A DNA stretch of 64,000 bases from Mucispirillum schaedleri (GTDB lineage Bacteria; Chrysiogenota; Deferribacteres; Deferribacterales; Mucispirillaceae). The stretch spans positions 1 through 64,000 of the forward strand of contig CASEIN010000055.1 of the NCBI GenBank assembly GCA_949287985.1, given 5' to 3'. Numbering within the stretch: the first letter of the stretch is position 1; each line of letters begins with the position of its first letter. This document shows positions 27,784 through 37,109 of this stretch, one piece after another. Under the pieces are notes generated by a model that was given only the letters and a program-made list of their open reading frames with translations, searched no databases and was not told the DNA's origin. Position numbers and translations under genes: made by a program.

Positions 27784-28527
27784 TTAAAGCTCATCAAAAA
27801 CAGAATCATCTATTTTATAGTTACCGTAAACTTCCTGCACATCATCTAAATCTTCCAACGCTTCCACTAAAGCAATTAATTTTTTAGCAGCTTCGCCTTC
27901 CACATCAATAGTTGTTTTAGGTTTCATAGAAAGTTCTGCAAAATCTATTTGAATATGATTGCTTTCTAAATGTTTTTTAACGTTTTCAAATTCAGAAGGT
28001 TCTGTAGTAATAGAATAAATATCCCCATCTGTTACCACATCTTCAGCACCTGCTTCTAAAGCATGGTTCATAATATCATCTTCAGAACATGCAGTTATTG
28101 GCACTTCAATAATACCTTTATTTTCAAACTGCCATGCAACAGAACCAGCCTCAGCCATAGAGCCGCCGCGTTTAGTAATAACAGTTCTAACTTCCATAAT
28201 AGTTCTATTTCTATTATCAGTAAGAGTTTTTACTAAAATACCAACACCACCTGGAGCGTATCCTTCATAAGTAATATCTTCAAATACTTGGTCGTTACCT
28301 TCCCCTGTTCCTTTTTTAATAGCTCGTTCCACATTATCTTTAGGCATATTTGCAACACGTGCTTTATCTAAAGCTAAACGAAGGCGAGAGTTAGAAGCAG
28401 GGTCGCCGCCACCAATTTTTGCAGCAACAGTTAATTCTCTTGCTATTTTAGTAAAAATTTTACCTTTTTTATTATCCTGAGCTTCTTTTCTGTGTTTAAT
28501 ATTTGCCCACTTACTATGTCCTGCCAT
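27784..28527 (-). CDS. YebC/PmpR family protein (translation or transcription factor)
   Basis: A 247-residue YebC-family protein starting MAGHSKWANIKHRKEAQDNKKG, with LRLALDKARVANMPKDNVERAIKKG and the family stretch YEGYAPGGVGILVKTLTDNRNRT. Older work describes these proteins as DNA-binding regulators; newer work ties some to relief of ribosome stalling. I use the ATG at 28527, preceded by GGAGG; the frame runs back to 28593 without support. yebC-ruvC-ruvA-ruvB is a common order. Confidence 0.95.
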   Translation of the reverse strand: MAGHSKWANIKHRKEAQDNKKGKIFTKIARELTVAAKIGGGDPASNSRLRLALDKARVANMPKDNVERAIKKGTGEGNDQVFEDITYEGYAPGGVGILVKTLTDNRNRTIMEVRTVITKRGGSMAEAGSVAWQFENKGIIEVPITACSEDDIMNHALEAGAEDVVTDGDIYSITTEPSEFENVKKHLESNHIQIDFAELSMKPKTTIDVEGEAAKKLIALVEALEDLDDVQEVYGNYKIDDSVFDEL

Positions 28528-28678
28528 AGCTGTAACCTCCAAAATATATAAATAAACTATAATATTAATTAAAATTTTTTTAAAAGATAGCAAATAATAT
28601 AATTAAAATCAATAATATTATTTAAAAGTTGAAAAATTTTATCATATTTGCTATTATATTACAACAAAAGGGGGTAAT

Positions 28679-29644
28679 ATGGATTTATTAAAAAGATTTT
28701 TTTCATTTTACAATAATGTAATAGATATTCATAATATAGATACTGTAACAAGAAAAGAATATGGAAAATATCTCTTATCCACCTTAATAATATATGTTTT
28801 TTTATGCTCTCTTATTTATATATTTACTTTTATATCAAACATATTTCCTAATAAGTATGAAATAGATTATATCGCTGCATTTTTTTTATGTATTTGGTTA
28901 CTTTTTATTTTTTATATCCAATTTTTATTTGTTACATTAAAAAGATTTATAAATGGTGATATACCCGTATTTTTGATTTTTATACTGCCTTTTTTAGTAT
29001 GCATTTTATTTTCTTTTGCTAAAGATTCTTTAGATAGTGACCCCTACTATTATGTTCTAATTTATGTCGTATATATATTATATAATATATCCCTTATAAT
29101 ACTTGCTTTAACAGTAAAAACAGCAGAAAAACAAAACAATATACTTAAAAAAATAATGAATAAAAAATTTGTATATAAATATCTTATATTACCTTTTAAT
29201 CATATTTTTATGCTTAATTTTAAAGGGCGAATTACAAGATTACAGTATATAATTTCCATTTTATTTGCAATTTTTGCACCTTTACTTTTAATAATTATTT
29301 CATATGCTGCAATACAAGGGTTGAAATATATATACTCATTTTTATTTAATATACCTTTTAATGATATCTTTTTTAGCTTAAATTTATTTGGGATAGTTTT
29401 ATTCTTTTATATACACACTGTTATTTTAAGCAGTATTTTTCTAATAATCTTAAGAATTAATGATATAATAAAAAACAAAATAATAAAGATTATTATGTAT
29501 ATAATTACTATATTTGTTACAACTTATTTAATAGCTGATTTTAAACATAATACAATATATTTTCTTATTATAATTGCTATTCCAGCATTATTTAAAAGTA
29601 GAAATATTGAAGATAATAATTTAACTGCAAAAGGAAGTGAGTAA
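28679..29644 (+). CDS. DUF805-like multi-pass membrane protein, copy 1
   Basis: A 321-residue protein with about eight hydrophobic segments. It looks like two DUF805-type halves. Each opens with a TRxEY/TRxQY element (TRKEYGKYLL near 24; ITRLQYIISILFA near 180) and ends with an arginine/lysine turn (TLKRFINGDIP; ILRINDIIKNK) like the RRLHD turn of DUF805. The function is unknown; DUF805 proteins are inner-membrane proteins without known activity. GGGGG just before the ATG is the ribosome site. Its stop nearly touches the next copy's start. The duplication claim is by eye. Confidence 0.62.
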   Translation: MDLLKRFFSFYNNVIDIHNIDTVTRKEYGKYLLSTLIIYVFLCSLIYIFTFISNIFPNKYEIDYIAAFFLCIWLLFIFYIQFLFVTLKRFINGDIPVFLIFILPFLVCILFSFAKDSLDSDPYYYVLIYVVYILYNISLIILALTVKTAEKQNNILKKIMNKKFVYKYLILPFNHIFMLNFKGRITRLQYIISILFAIFAPLLLIIISYAAIQGLKYIYSFLFNIPFNDIFFSLNLFGIVLFFYIHTVILSSIFLIILRINDIIKNKIIKIIMYIITIFVTTYLIADFKHNTIYFLIIIAIPALFKSRNIEDNNLTAKGSE

Positions 29645-29645
29645 T

Positions 29646-30647
29646 ATGGGTTTACTTAAAAGAATTTATGTATTTTACAAAAATGTAATGGATATTTATA
29701 ATATTGATTTTGTAACTAGAAAAACATATATAAAATTTCCTTTAACCATATTTATGTTAGTATGCTTTATATTTACTGGAGCTGTAATATATAATATAGA
29801 TACTATTGACTACTTTAGTTTCGTTTATGATATTTCATATATACTTATATGCTGCACTTTCTTTTTATATCTCCCATTTTTATATATTACACTAAAAAGG
29901 TTTATAAATGGTGGAATACCTTTAATATTTATTTTTGTTGTTCCATTTTTCATATTATTTATGTTTTCTCTTGTTCAGATTAATACATTTGGCAAAACTC
30001 TTTTTAACCTTCAGTTTCTTAATGCAAAAGTAATATTTGTATTTTTTGTAATATATAATATGTTTTTAATGTTGCTTGCTGTAACAGTTAAAACATCAAA
30101 TAAAAAGAATAAAATATATGAAAGCATAATAAATAATAAAACTTTAAATAAGTATATCTTAAGACCTTTAAACCATATTTTAACACTAAACATAAAAGAA
30201 AAGCTTACACGAGCAGAATATATAATTGCTTTAATATTTATACCTGCTGCAACTATGTTTACCACTTTTATATCCTATAAAATAATACAAGGGTTAAGAT
30301 ATATCTACCGTTTTAACTTAGATATGCAGTTTTATGATGGTGGTTTTTATGGTGCTACAACTCTGATTTATTTCGCCGCTGTGCTGTTATGTGCATTTAT
30401 AATTATTATAAGCAGTTGTATTTTACTTATATTAAGGCTTAATGATTTAATAAATAATAATATTATAAAAATAGTAATATGTATTGATATGGCAATTTTT
30501 ATAACCTTTTTATATACCATTTTAGATATTCCCTATAACTATATAAGTATAGGTCTATTTCTATCATTTTTAATAATCTTGTTTATAATGCCTGCATTTT
30601 TTAAAAGTAAAGCTTCAGAATTCAATAAAAAACCCCTGCCATATTAA
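29646..30647 (+). CDS. DUF805-like multi-pass membrane protein, copy 2
   Basis: A 333-residue paralogue of the preceding gene. The N termini match closely (GLLKRIYVFYKNVMDIYNIDFVTRK versus DLLKRFFSFYNNVIDIHNIDTVTRK), as do TLKRFINGGIP, LTVKT and ILRLNDLINNNIIK. I chose ATG 29646, one base after the upstream stop; a GTG at 29637 would overlap. The two copies form a two-gene plus-strand unit ended by a terminator. Confidence 0.62.
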   Translation: MGLLKRIYVFYKNVMDIYNIDFVTRKTYIKFPLTIFMLVCFIFTGAVIYNIDTIDYFSFVYDISYILICCTFFLYLPFLYITLKRFINGGIPLIFIFVVPFFILFMFSLVQINTFGKTLFNLQFLNAKVIFVFFVIYNMFLMLLAVTVKTSNKKNKIYESIINNKTLNKYILRPLNHILTLNIKEKLTRAEYIIALIFIPAATMFTTFISYKIIQGLRYIYRFNLDMQFYDGGFYGATTLIYFAAVLLCAFIIIISSCILLILRLNDLINNNIIKIVICIDMAIFITFLYTILDIPYNYISIGLFLSFLIILFIMPAFFKSKASEFNKKPLPY

Positions 30648-30658
30648 AAAGCAGGGGT
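30632..30658. terminator. Bidirectional terminator between convergent genes
   Basis: The stem ACCCCTGC (30632-30639) with GCAGGGGT (30651-30658) overlaps the end of DUF805-like copy 2. On the minus strand it is followed by TTTTTATT, giving a good terminator for the beta-barrel genes; on the plus strand it is followed by ATATATTTTTAATT. Confidence 0.8.
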
Positions 30659-30682
30659 ATATATTTTTAATTATATTTTATA

Positions 30683-31315
30683 TTACCAAATAATCCCTAT
30701 TTCGCCACCAAAACTAAAGCCTGATAAGTTTTTATTTACACCACTTAATTTTGGGTTATGATACATATATTCAGCACCTACACCCACAAATAAGAATTTT
30801 AAAGCCTGCAGACGAACACCAAGTTTTGTAGAAAAACCTACATCAAAGCTGGTATCAGATGATGAGTTTGATGCACCAATAAGTTCTGCTGTAGAATTAT
30901 AGCCACTAATCGAAAAAGAAGGACCTATACCAAAATAAGGGCGAATAGAAATTAAATCTATGCCTAATTTTGGCTGTAATAAAAGGTATGGCTTGATATC
31001 AAATGACCAAAGTGCATTTTTAGCAGATACCACACTTGAGCCATCAAGTGTTCTATATGTTTCCTCCCCTAATCTCCATCTAGAGCCAAGAGTAAGTTCA
31101 AGACCAATAAAACGCCAAATATCTCCACCAAAAGTTAATGTGGCAGGCCCCATTAGCCCATCAACTGCACTGTCTGATGGAACAGTATAACCATACCCTA
31201 ATAAAAACCATGCATCTTTACTTCTTTCATTGCTTTCTTGAGCAAAAGATGTTGATACATAAGTAAAGCATACTCCAACTACTACAAATAAAATAAACTT
31301 ACTTAAATGTTTCAT
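30683..31315 (-). CDS. Outer-membrane beta-barrel protein, copy 1
   Basis: About 210 residues: signal peptide MKHLSKFILFVVVGVCFTYVSTSFA, then alternating beta-strand pattern (WFLLGYGYTVP, ATLTFGGDIWRFIGLELTLGSRW, FFGIGPSF-like PYFGIGPSFSI) ending in an aromatic strand (GGEIGIIW), as expected of small OmpW/OMP_b-brl-type barrels. The ATG at 31315 is chosen because the signal peptide starts there; the frame extends to 31333. It lies immediately after a paralogue. Confidence 0.75.
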   Translation of the reverse strand: MKHLSKFILFVVVGVCFTYVSTSFAQESNERSKDAWFLLGYGYTVPSDSAVDGLMGPATLTFGGDIWRFIGLELTLGSRWRLGEETYRTLDGSSVVSAKNALWSFDIKPYLLLQPKLGIDLISIRPYFGIGPSFSISGYNSTAELIGASNSSSDTSFDVGFSTKLGVRLQALKFLFVGVGAEYMYHNPKLSGVNKNLSGFSFGGEIGIIW

Positions 31316-31336
31316 AAGAATCTCTGTAAACAAAAT

Positions 31337-31879
31337 TTAAAAGACAGTTCCTATTTCTGCTCCAAAAGCAACACCTGAACCATTAAATTTTTCTTTAATA
31401 CCATTATGATTTGCTTCCAAATGATTATATAAGTATTCTACACCTATACCAAATAGTAAACCATCTTCCATAAACCTTACACCAGCTTTGGCAGAAAATC
31501 CATAAGAAAATATATTATTTGCAAAATCTGTATTATTTGCTGCCACATGTGGACCTATACCTATATATGGAAGCACTTCAAACATACCAGTATCAAATAT
31601 TGGCTGTAAAAGAGCATGTAGTCTTACAGGCATTGTATTAATATCTGTTGTAGCATTTTTTGGTTTTAAATCCCATAAATAGCCCACTGTTAAATCAATA
31701 GCAACCCAGTCCATAATCTGACCACCTACTGTTAAATTAACAGGACCAACTGGTGCTTTTGAACCACTTTGTTCTGGTAAATAATAACTATAACCAATAG
31801 TTATCCAAGTATCATCTTCTGCAAAAGAAAAAGAAGCAAAAGAGAATATAAACATTAATATAAATAATATTCTTTTCAT
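31337..31879 (-). CDS. Outer-membrane beta-barrel protein, copy 2
   Basis: A 180-residue paralogue of the following gene. It has a signal peptide (MKRILFILMFIFSFASFSFA), then shared strands: TWITIGYSYYLP, GPVNLTVGGQIMDWVAIDLTVGYLW, LPYIGIGPHVA, FSAKAGVRF, FGIGVEYLYNHLE, and the last strand AFGAEIGTVF. TGAGGTG precedes the ATG. The pair arose by tandem duplication. The ligand or role is unknown. Confidence 0.75.
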   Translation of the reverse strand: MKRILFILMFIFSFASFSFAEDDTWITIGYSYYLPEQSGSKAPVGPVNLTVGGQIMDWVAIDLTVGYLWDLKPKNATTDINTMPVRLHALLQPIFDTGMFEVLPYIGIGPHVAANNTDFANNIFSYGFSAKAGVRFMEDGLLFGIGVEYLYNHLEANHNGIKEKFNGSGVAFGAEIGTVF

Positions 31880-31964
31880 GATTCACCTCATATCTGTATG
31901 TTATCCTATACATAAATCGGAAGTTTATGCATTTAGGTTACAATATATTTAACTAATAAAAAAA

Positions 31965-34514
31965 TTATTTATTATTTTTTTCTACAATAAATTGGTAGAT
32001 TGTTCTAAATAATATATTATAATTAATTGGTTTAGTAATATGTGCATTCATACCAGCTTTTGATGTTGCCTGCATATCTTCAGTAAATGCATTTGCAGTA
32101 AGTGCTATAATAGGTATAGTCTGCATATCCTGTCTTTGCATTGACCTTATATTTATAGCTGTTTCACAGCCGTCCATTACAGGCATCTGCATATCCATTA
32201 ATATAATATCAATACTATTTTCTTTTGAATTTTTAATAATTTCTAATGCTTCTTTTCCATCATATGCTTCAATAATATTTATTTTTTTATATTTAAAAAG
32301 CTCCCTTAATATTTCCATATTTACTCTATCATCATCTACTACTAAAACATTTATATTTTCAAGAATTTTTTCATTGTAATTATTTGCTTCAACTTCATTA
32401 TTATATTCATATACTGGTTTCGTAAAAGGTAAAGTAATAGTTATTTCTGTTCCTTCACCAATATTACTTTCTATTTTAATATTACCAGACATACTGTTAA
32501 CCCTGTCTAAAACAATAGACATACCAAGCCCTGTGCCCTGCACTTTTTTATCATTAAACATTTTCTCCCGTGCAAAAGGCTCAAATATACGTTTTAAAAA
32601 TGATTTAGACATACCAACACCACTATCTTTTACTGTAATCTGATATAGTGGCGAGTTACCAGAGCTAATTTGTTTTATTCCTAAATAAATTTCATCATTT
32701 TCATTTGTATATTTAAAAGCATTTGATAATAAGTTATTTATAATATGGCATAATTTATTATAATCTCCCAGCACATTTTCCACTTCTACATTAAAGTAGA
32801 CATTAAAGTTTTTATGTTCTGATTCTGCCTGTATTTTAAATACATCTAAAATAGTGTCTATATCCTTATGAATATTAAATTCTACAATATCCTGTTCTTT
32901 ATAAATTTGCTCACTTTTCATCTGTTCAATAATATCATCAACTAGCGATTTTAAAAGATTTGCTGAAACTTGTATTTTATCAGTATATTCTATTACTTTT
33001 TCTTTATTATCAATATTTAGTTTTAGTAATTTTATAAGCCCAAAAATACCATTAATAGGTGTTCTCATGTCATGGGATACACTTGAATAAAACTGCTTAT
33101 TAATCTTAATATTATTTTGCATATCATTAACATTGCTTTCTAAAAGCTGCATATTTTCAAGCTGTTTTCTCCGTTCATTATCTACATTTTTAAAGCATAT
33201 TAACGCATCATCACTACTTAAAAATGAATCAAATAATATAGCAGCATTCATCCAGCTTACTCTACCATTAACTTCCCACTTAAAATCACCACCAAATTCA
33301 TGCACGTTTTCCTTAGATAGTTTTTTAATATTATTAATAGAAAAATGTTTATTAAATTCTTCTTTTGTTTCTTTATCCATTACCACATTAAATGATGAAA
33401 GAAGTATATCATAATCACCTTTTAATGCGATTTCAGAAGAATGAAATTCAGATTTTTTGATGCTTATATATTTATGTGTTTTTAAATTTACCCTAAATAT
33501 TGCCACATAGGAATTACCTAATGCTTGTATGGACTGGTTTTGGTATTTAACCATTTTGCTTAAATTAATTATCTGCACAAAAATGATGAGTAAAATAAAT
33601 AATATACCAATAAATATTTCTATGTATTTATATATAAAAGATATAATATCATCTACCATAATATCTAATGACTGGGAATATAAAACAGATTGAGGTATCG
33701 TTAATATCACAATCATATTATTAAGAGTAAAATTATAAAAAAGACTGCGTTTTTTCCCTTCTAAATCTATTATATGGTGAAATGCTGAATTATAATTATG
33801 TTGACCAGAATATATTTTTCCAATTACTCTTTTTACTACTGATTCAAAATAGTTTAAAGGTTGGTTAATTGGGGAAGCAAGTAGTATTATCTCACCTTTA
33901 GAATCTGTTAAAAAATAAGATGTATCTTTAGGCAGGCTCATATCTAAAAGCCACCTTGTTCCAAGCTGTTTTGGGAAAATATCAAGTGCTAATACATCTT
34001 TACCATTATTTAATGAAATGGAAAGTGTAAAAACCTTTTCACCATTTACAATATCTGTATAAACTTCTGAATAAAATATTTCACCTTTATGTTTTAATGC
34101 TTCTGTATAAAAAAGCATTTCATTAATAGGTTTTGTAACATTATCAAGCCTGCCTAAACCTGAAATAAGTTTGCCATTAATAATGCCAAAAACATCTATC
34201 CCTTTTGTACCAATAGTATTTTCTATATAATCAATATAGTTATGCATCCACTCTTGAATATCTTTTTCTGTATAATTTTTTTTCATTAAATATGAAAGGC
34301 TGGAAGCTCCACTTTCTAAAATAGTAGCGTGTTTATTTATAACTTTTTCTGCTGAATATGTAAAAGAATTAACGTAGTTTATACCTATTTGCTCTGCATT
34401 ATGAATAAGCTTATATGAAATAGTAAAAAATAATAGTAAAAAAATAATAATTATAAGAGTAATAGCAAAAGTTTTAGTCATACTAACAGATTTTAACTTA
34501 ACGCCATTTTGCAT
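31965..34514 (-). CDS. Hybrid sensor histidine kinase with extracytoplasmic sensor domain and receiver
   Basis: About 849 residues. Membrane segment (about 14-34), an extracytoplasmic region (about 38-290) resembling a dCACHE-type sensor, a second membrane segment (about 295-318), a PAS-like linker (about 330-450), HisKA with His near 481 (SVSHDMRTPING), HATPase (NLLSNAFKY, DSGVGMSK, GTGLGMSIV), and a C-terminal receiver with phospho-acceptor Asp near 774 (LMDMQMPVMDG). I start at ATG 34514, preceded by GAGGG; the frame begins at 34526. There is no HPt or separate output gene nearby. The signal is unknown. Confidence 0.85.
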   Translation of the reverse strand: MQNGVKLKSVSMTKTFAITLIIIIFLLLFFTISYKLIHNAEQIGINYVNSFTYSAEKVINKHATILESGASSLSYLMKKNYTEKDIQEWMHNYIDYIENTIGTKGIDVFGIINGKLISGLGRLDNVTKPINEMLFYTEALKHKGEIFYSEVYTDIVNGEKVFTLSISLNNGKDVLALDIFPKQLGTRWLLDMSLPKDTSYFLTDSKGEIILLASPINQPLNYFESVVKRVIGKIYSGQHNYNSAFHHIIDLEGKKRSLFYNFTLNNMIVILTIPQSVLYSQSLDIMVDDIISFIYKYIEIFIGILFILLIIFVQIINLSKMVKYQNQSIQALGNSYVAIFRVNLKTHKYISIKKSEFHSSEIALKGDYDILLSSFNVVMDKETKEEFNKHFSINNIKKLSKENVHEFGGDFKWEVNGRVSWMNAAILFDSFLSSDDALICFKNVDNERRKQLENMQLLESNVNDMQNNIKINKQFYSSVSHDMRTPINGIFGLIKLLKLNIDNKEKVIEYTDKIQVSANLLKSLVDDIIEQMKSEQIYKEQDIVEFNIHKDIDTILDVFKIQAESEHKNFNVYFNVEVENVLGDYNKLCHIINNLLSNAFKYTNENDEIYLGIKQISSGNSPLYQITVKDSGVGMSKSFLKRIFEPFAREKMFNDKKVQGTGLGMSIVLDRVNSMSGNIKIESNIGEGTEITITLPFTKPVYEYNNEVEANNYNEKILENINVLVVDDDRVNMEILRELFKYKKINIIEAYDGKEALEIIKNSKENSIDIILMDMQMPVMDGCETAINIRSMQRQDMQTIPIIALTANAFTEDMQATSKAGMNAHITKPINYNILFRTIYQFIVEKNNK

Positions 34515-34630
34515 ACTATCCCTCATAAAATTTAATACTTATATATTATACTGATTTATGAAGTATATTGCAATATTTATTATTTGATAAATAAAAAGAA
34601 ATTTTGTTTAATTAGAATAATTAAGAATAT

Positions 34631-34667
34631 AAAAAAGACTGCTGAAAAATTTTATTTTCCAGCAGTC
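34631..34667 (-). terminator. Rho-independent terminator of glnN
   Basis: On the minus strand GACTGCTG (34667-34660) pairs with CAGCAGTC (34644-34637) across a 15-base AT loop, followed by TTTTTT (34636-34631). It is 15 bases past the glnN stop. Confidence 0.88.
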
Positions 34668-34681
34668 GAAAAGAATATAAT

Positions 34682-36820
34682 TTATTTAATAAAGAGCATT
34701 TCTCTATATTTTGGTAAAGGCCATAGTGTATCTGATACTACTTTTTCAAGGCTGTCTACCACTTCTCTTAATTCGCTCATAGCTTCTAAAATTTCTTCAT
34801 GCAGCCCTTTTACAGCTTTTTCCATTTTCTCTGTTTTTTCAGTTAATTTTTCCAAGCCTTTTCCTAAAAGTTCTACATTTCTTTTTAAAGCATCAACACC
34901 AACTGTAATCCCTGCATCTGTTGCTGATTTTACAGCAGATAATTCTGTTTTAAATTCTTCAATAACAGCAGGCATAATATTATTACGAACAATATTTAAT
35001 GCAATTTCGCCTTCAATACGAATTTTTCTGTGGTATTCTTCTAAAAATACTTCAAAGCGTGATTCTAACTCTTTTTTAGAATAAACACCATATTTACCAA
35101 AAAGGTTTATATTTTTATCATTAACTAAAAATCGTAATGCGTCCATTGTAGTAACAGCATTTGGCAAGCCCCTGCGTGCTGCTTCTTCTTTCCATTCATC
35201 AGTATAGCCATCGCCATTAAAAATAACTCTTTTATGAGTTTTAATAATATCTTTTAATATTTCCTGTAATGCATGATTAAAAGCATCTTCATTACCTACA
35301 TGGCTTTCAAGTTTTTCAGCAATATAATCAAAAGAATCTGCAACAATTGTATTTAACACTGTCATAGGACCAGAGCAGGACTGGCTTGAACCAGGAGCCC
35401 TAAATTCAAATTTGTTACCAGTAAAAGCAAATGGGCTTGTTCTGTTTCTATCTGTTGCATCTTTTGGAAGCGGCGGCAGAGTATCAACTCCTATCTGCAT
35501 AACACCTGCTTTATGTTTTGCACTATTTTCGCCTTTTTCAATATTTTCAATAACCTCATTTAACTGGTCCCCAAGATAAATAGAAATAATTGCAGGTGGT
35601 GCTTCATTTGCTCCAAGCCTGTGATCATTTCCTGCATGAGCAACTGTCGCTCTTAACATATCTGCATGAGTATCAACTGCACGGATAATACCAGAAAGAA
35701 CAGTTAAAAATACTGCATTTTGCTGTGGATTATTTCCCGGATTTAAAAGATTTGTTTCCCCATAGTTAATAGACCAGTTATTATGTTTACCACTACCATT
35801 TACTCCAGCAAAAGGTTTTTCATGTAATAAACATACAAATCCATGCCTGTCTGCCACAAGGCGTAAAGTATCCATTACAAGCATATTATGGTCAACTGCT
35901 AAGTTTAAATCTTCAAACATAGGTGCAAGCTCAAATTGAGCAGGTGCAACTTCATTATGTCTAGTTTTTGCAGGCACTCCTAAACGCCATAATTCATGCT
36001 CCACATCATTCATAAAGTTAAGCACTCTTTGATGAATTGAACCAAAATAATGGTCTTCTAACTGCTGATGTTTTGGAGGTGTTGCACCAAAAAGAGTTCT
36101 TCCAGTTTGTAAAAGGTCTGGTCTGTGAAGGTAAAACTTTTTATCTATTAAAAAATATTCTTGTTCAGCCCCAAGTGTTATGGTTACTTTTTCTTCTTTC
36201 ATACCAAAACATTTCATAAGCCTTTGTGTAGATGATGAAAGGCATTGAATTGAGCGTAAAAGTGGTGTTTTTTTATCAAGAGCTTCACCAGTGTATGAGC
36301 AAAAAGCAGTAGGAATACATAATGTAGCACCATTTGAATGGCGTTTAATAAATGCTGGGCTTGTAGGATCCCATGCAGTATATCCTCTTGCTTCAAAAGT
36401 TCTTCTTAAACCACCTGAAGGAAATGATGAAGCATCAGGCTCACCTACTATTAAATTTTTAGCAGAAAAAGCAAATATTGCATTACCGTCTTCTATTTCT
36501 AAAAAAGAATCATGTTTTTCTGCTGTAGAACCAGTTAATGGCTGAAACCAGTGAGTAAAATGTGTTGCTCCCCTTTCTATTGCCCATTGTTTCATACCGT
36601 GAGCCACATCTGCTGCAATTTCAGGGTCAAGCTCTGCTCTATTATTAATTGTATTTAATAATTTTTCTGCTGATTTTTTAGGTAAATATTCCCTAATAGC
36701 TTTTGCATTAAATACATCTTCACCATAATTATCTAACGTTGCTTTTTTAGCTTCTGCATACCCTAATGACTTGTTTTCTGCAATAGAGTTGATTATGCTG
36801 TAACGTTTAGAATAACTCAT
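34682..36820 (-). CDS. glnN: Type III glutamine synthetase (GSIII)
   Basis: About 712 residues, the GSIII size. It makes glutamine from glutamate, ammonia and ATP. GSIII marks are THFTHWFQPLTGSTAEKHDSF, ARHNEVAPAQFELAP-type KTRHNEVAPAQFELAPMFEDLN, GSGKHNNWSINYGETNLLNPG and NKFEFRAPGSSQSCSGPMTVLN. GSIII is distinct from GlnA types I and II and has no adenylylation loop like enteric GSI. ATG 36820 is chosen since GGAGG (in ATGGAGGCATATATG) precedes it; the frame begins at 36832. A near-consensus sigma54 promoter lies upstream and the gene is divergent from gltB. Confidence 0.96.
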   Translation of the reverse strand: MSYSKRYSIINSIAENKSLGYAEAKKATLDNYGEDVFNAKAIREYLPKKSAEKLLNTINNRAELDPEIAADVAHGMKQWAIERGATHFTHWFQPLTGSTAEKHDSFLEIEDGNAIFAFSAKNLIVGEPDASSFPSGGLRRTFEARGYTAWDPTSPAFIKRHSNGATLCIPTAFCSYTGEALDKKTPLLRSIQCLSSSTQRLMKCFGMKEEKVTITLGAEQEYFLIDKKFYLHRPDLLQTGRTLFGATPPKHQQLEDHYFGSIHQRVLNFMNDVEHELWRLGVPAKTRHNEVAPAQFELAPMFEDLNLAVDHNMLVMDTLRLVADRHGFVCLLHEKPFAGVNGSGKHNNWSINYGETNLLNPGNNPQQNAVFLTVLSGIIRAVDTHADMLRATVAHAGNDHRLGANEAPPAIISIYLGDQLNEVIENIEKGENSAKHKAGVMQIGVDTLPPLPKDATDRNRTSPFAFTGNKFEFRAPGSSQSCSGPMTVLNTIVADSFDYIAEKLESHVGNEDAFNHALQEILKDIIKTHKRVIFNGDGYTDEWKEEAARRGLPNAVTTMDALRFLVNDKNINLFGKYGVYSKKELESRFEVFLEEYHRKIRIEGEIALNIVRNNIMPAVIEEFKTELSAVKSATDAGITVGVDALKRNVELLGKGLEKLTEKTEKMEKAVKGLHEEILEAMSELREVVDSLEKVVSDTLWPLPKYREMLFIK

Positions 36821-36860
36821 ATATGCCTCCATAATCTAAAAAAATTCAAACCTAATAAAT

Positions 36861-36875
36861 GCAATATAAATGCCA
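36861..36875 (-). promoter_or_regulatory. Sigma54 (-24/-12) promoter of glnN
   Basis: The minus strand reads TGGCATTTATATTGC with the GG and GC elements exactly 10 bases apart, followed by AT. This matches the -24/-12 consensus (TGGCAy-N5-TTGCw) very well. Transcription would start about 12 bases further on, near 36849, with the GGAGG site and ATG 36820 beyond. It needs RpoN and an enhancer-binding activator; one is encoded at 44409. Confidence 0.75.
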
Positions 36876-36965
36876 AATTATTTTAAAGGTAGATTATATA
36901 TAAAAAACTCTTATTTTAAAAGCAAAAATATATATTTTTTTAAAATTTAATTACAACACATTTTA

Positions 36966-37008
36966 TTACAAAATTGTAAAAACGTGTTTATTGTTTTACA
37001 ATTTTTAC
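36966..37008. promoter_or_regulatory. Palindromic operator candidates in the glnN-gltB intergenic region
   Basis: TTACAAAATTGTAA (36966-36979) is a perfect 14-bp palindrome. Fifteen bases later TTTTACAATTTTTACC (36993-37008) carries a degenerate second copy, and TGT-N10-ACA (36985-37000), the NifA-type upstream activator spacing, overlaps it. The same 14-mer (other orientation) recurs before the NifA-like gene at 44352. The location between two divergent sigma54-type promoters fits activator binding. In AT-rich DNA each short match alone could be chance. Confidence 0.5.
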
Positions 37009-37051
37009 CAAAAAATATTATGAAAAATAATGAATTTACATTAAAAAATTA

Positions 37052-37067
37052 TGGCATACTTTTTGAT
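37052..37067 (+). promoter_or_regulatory. Weaker sigma54-like promoter of gltB
   Basis: TGGCATACTTTTTGAT has TGG at 37052-37054 and, 10 bases after GG, GA (37065-37066) where the consensus has GC. It lies about 43 bases before the gltB ATG. The single departure at the -12 element lowers confidence. Confidence 0.45.
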
Positions 37068-37109
37068 TATATGTAAAAGTGAAGGAATAAATTAATGTGA
37101 GGTTTTCCA

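Noticed and set aside
36985-37000. TGT-N10-ACA as a firm NifA binding site
   Set aside because: Six fixed bases in an AT-rich 277-base gap have an appreciable chance of occurring at random. Kept only as supporting evidence within the operator entry.
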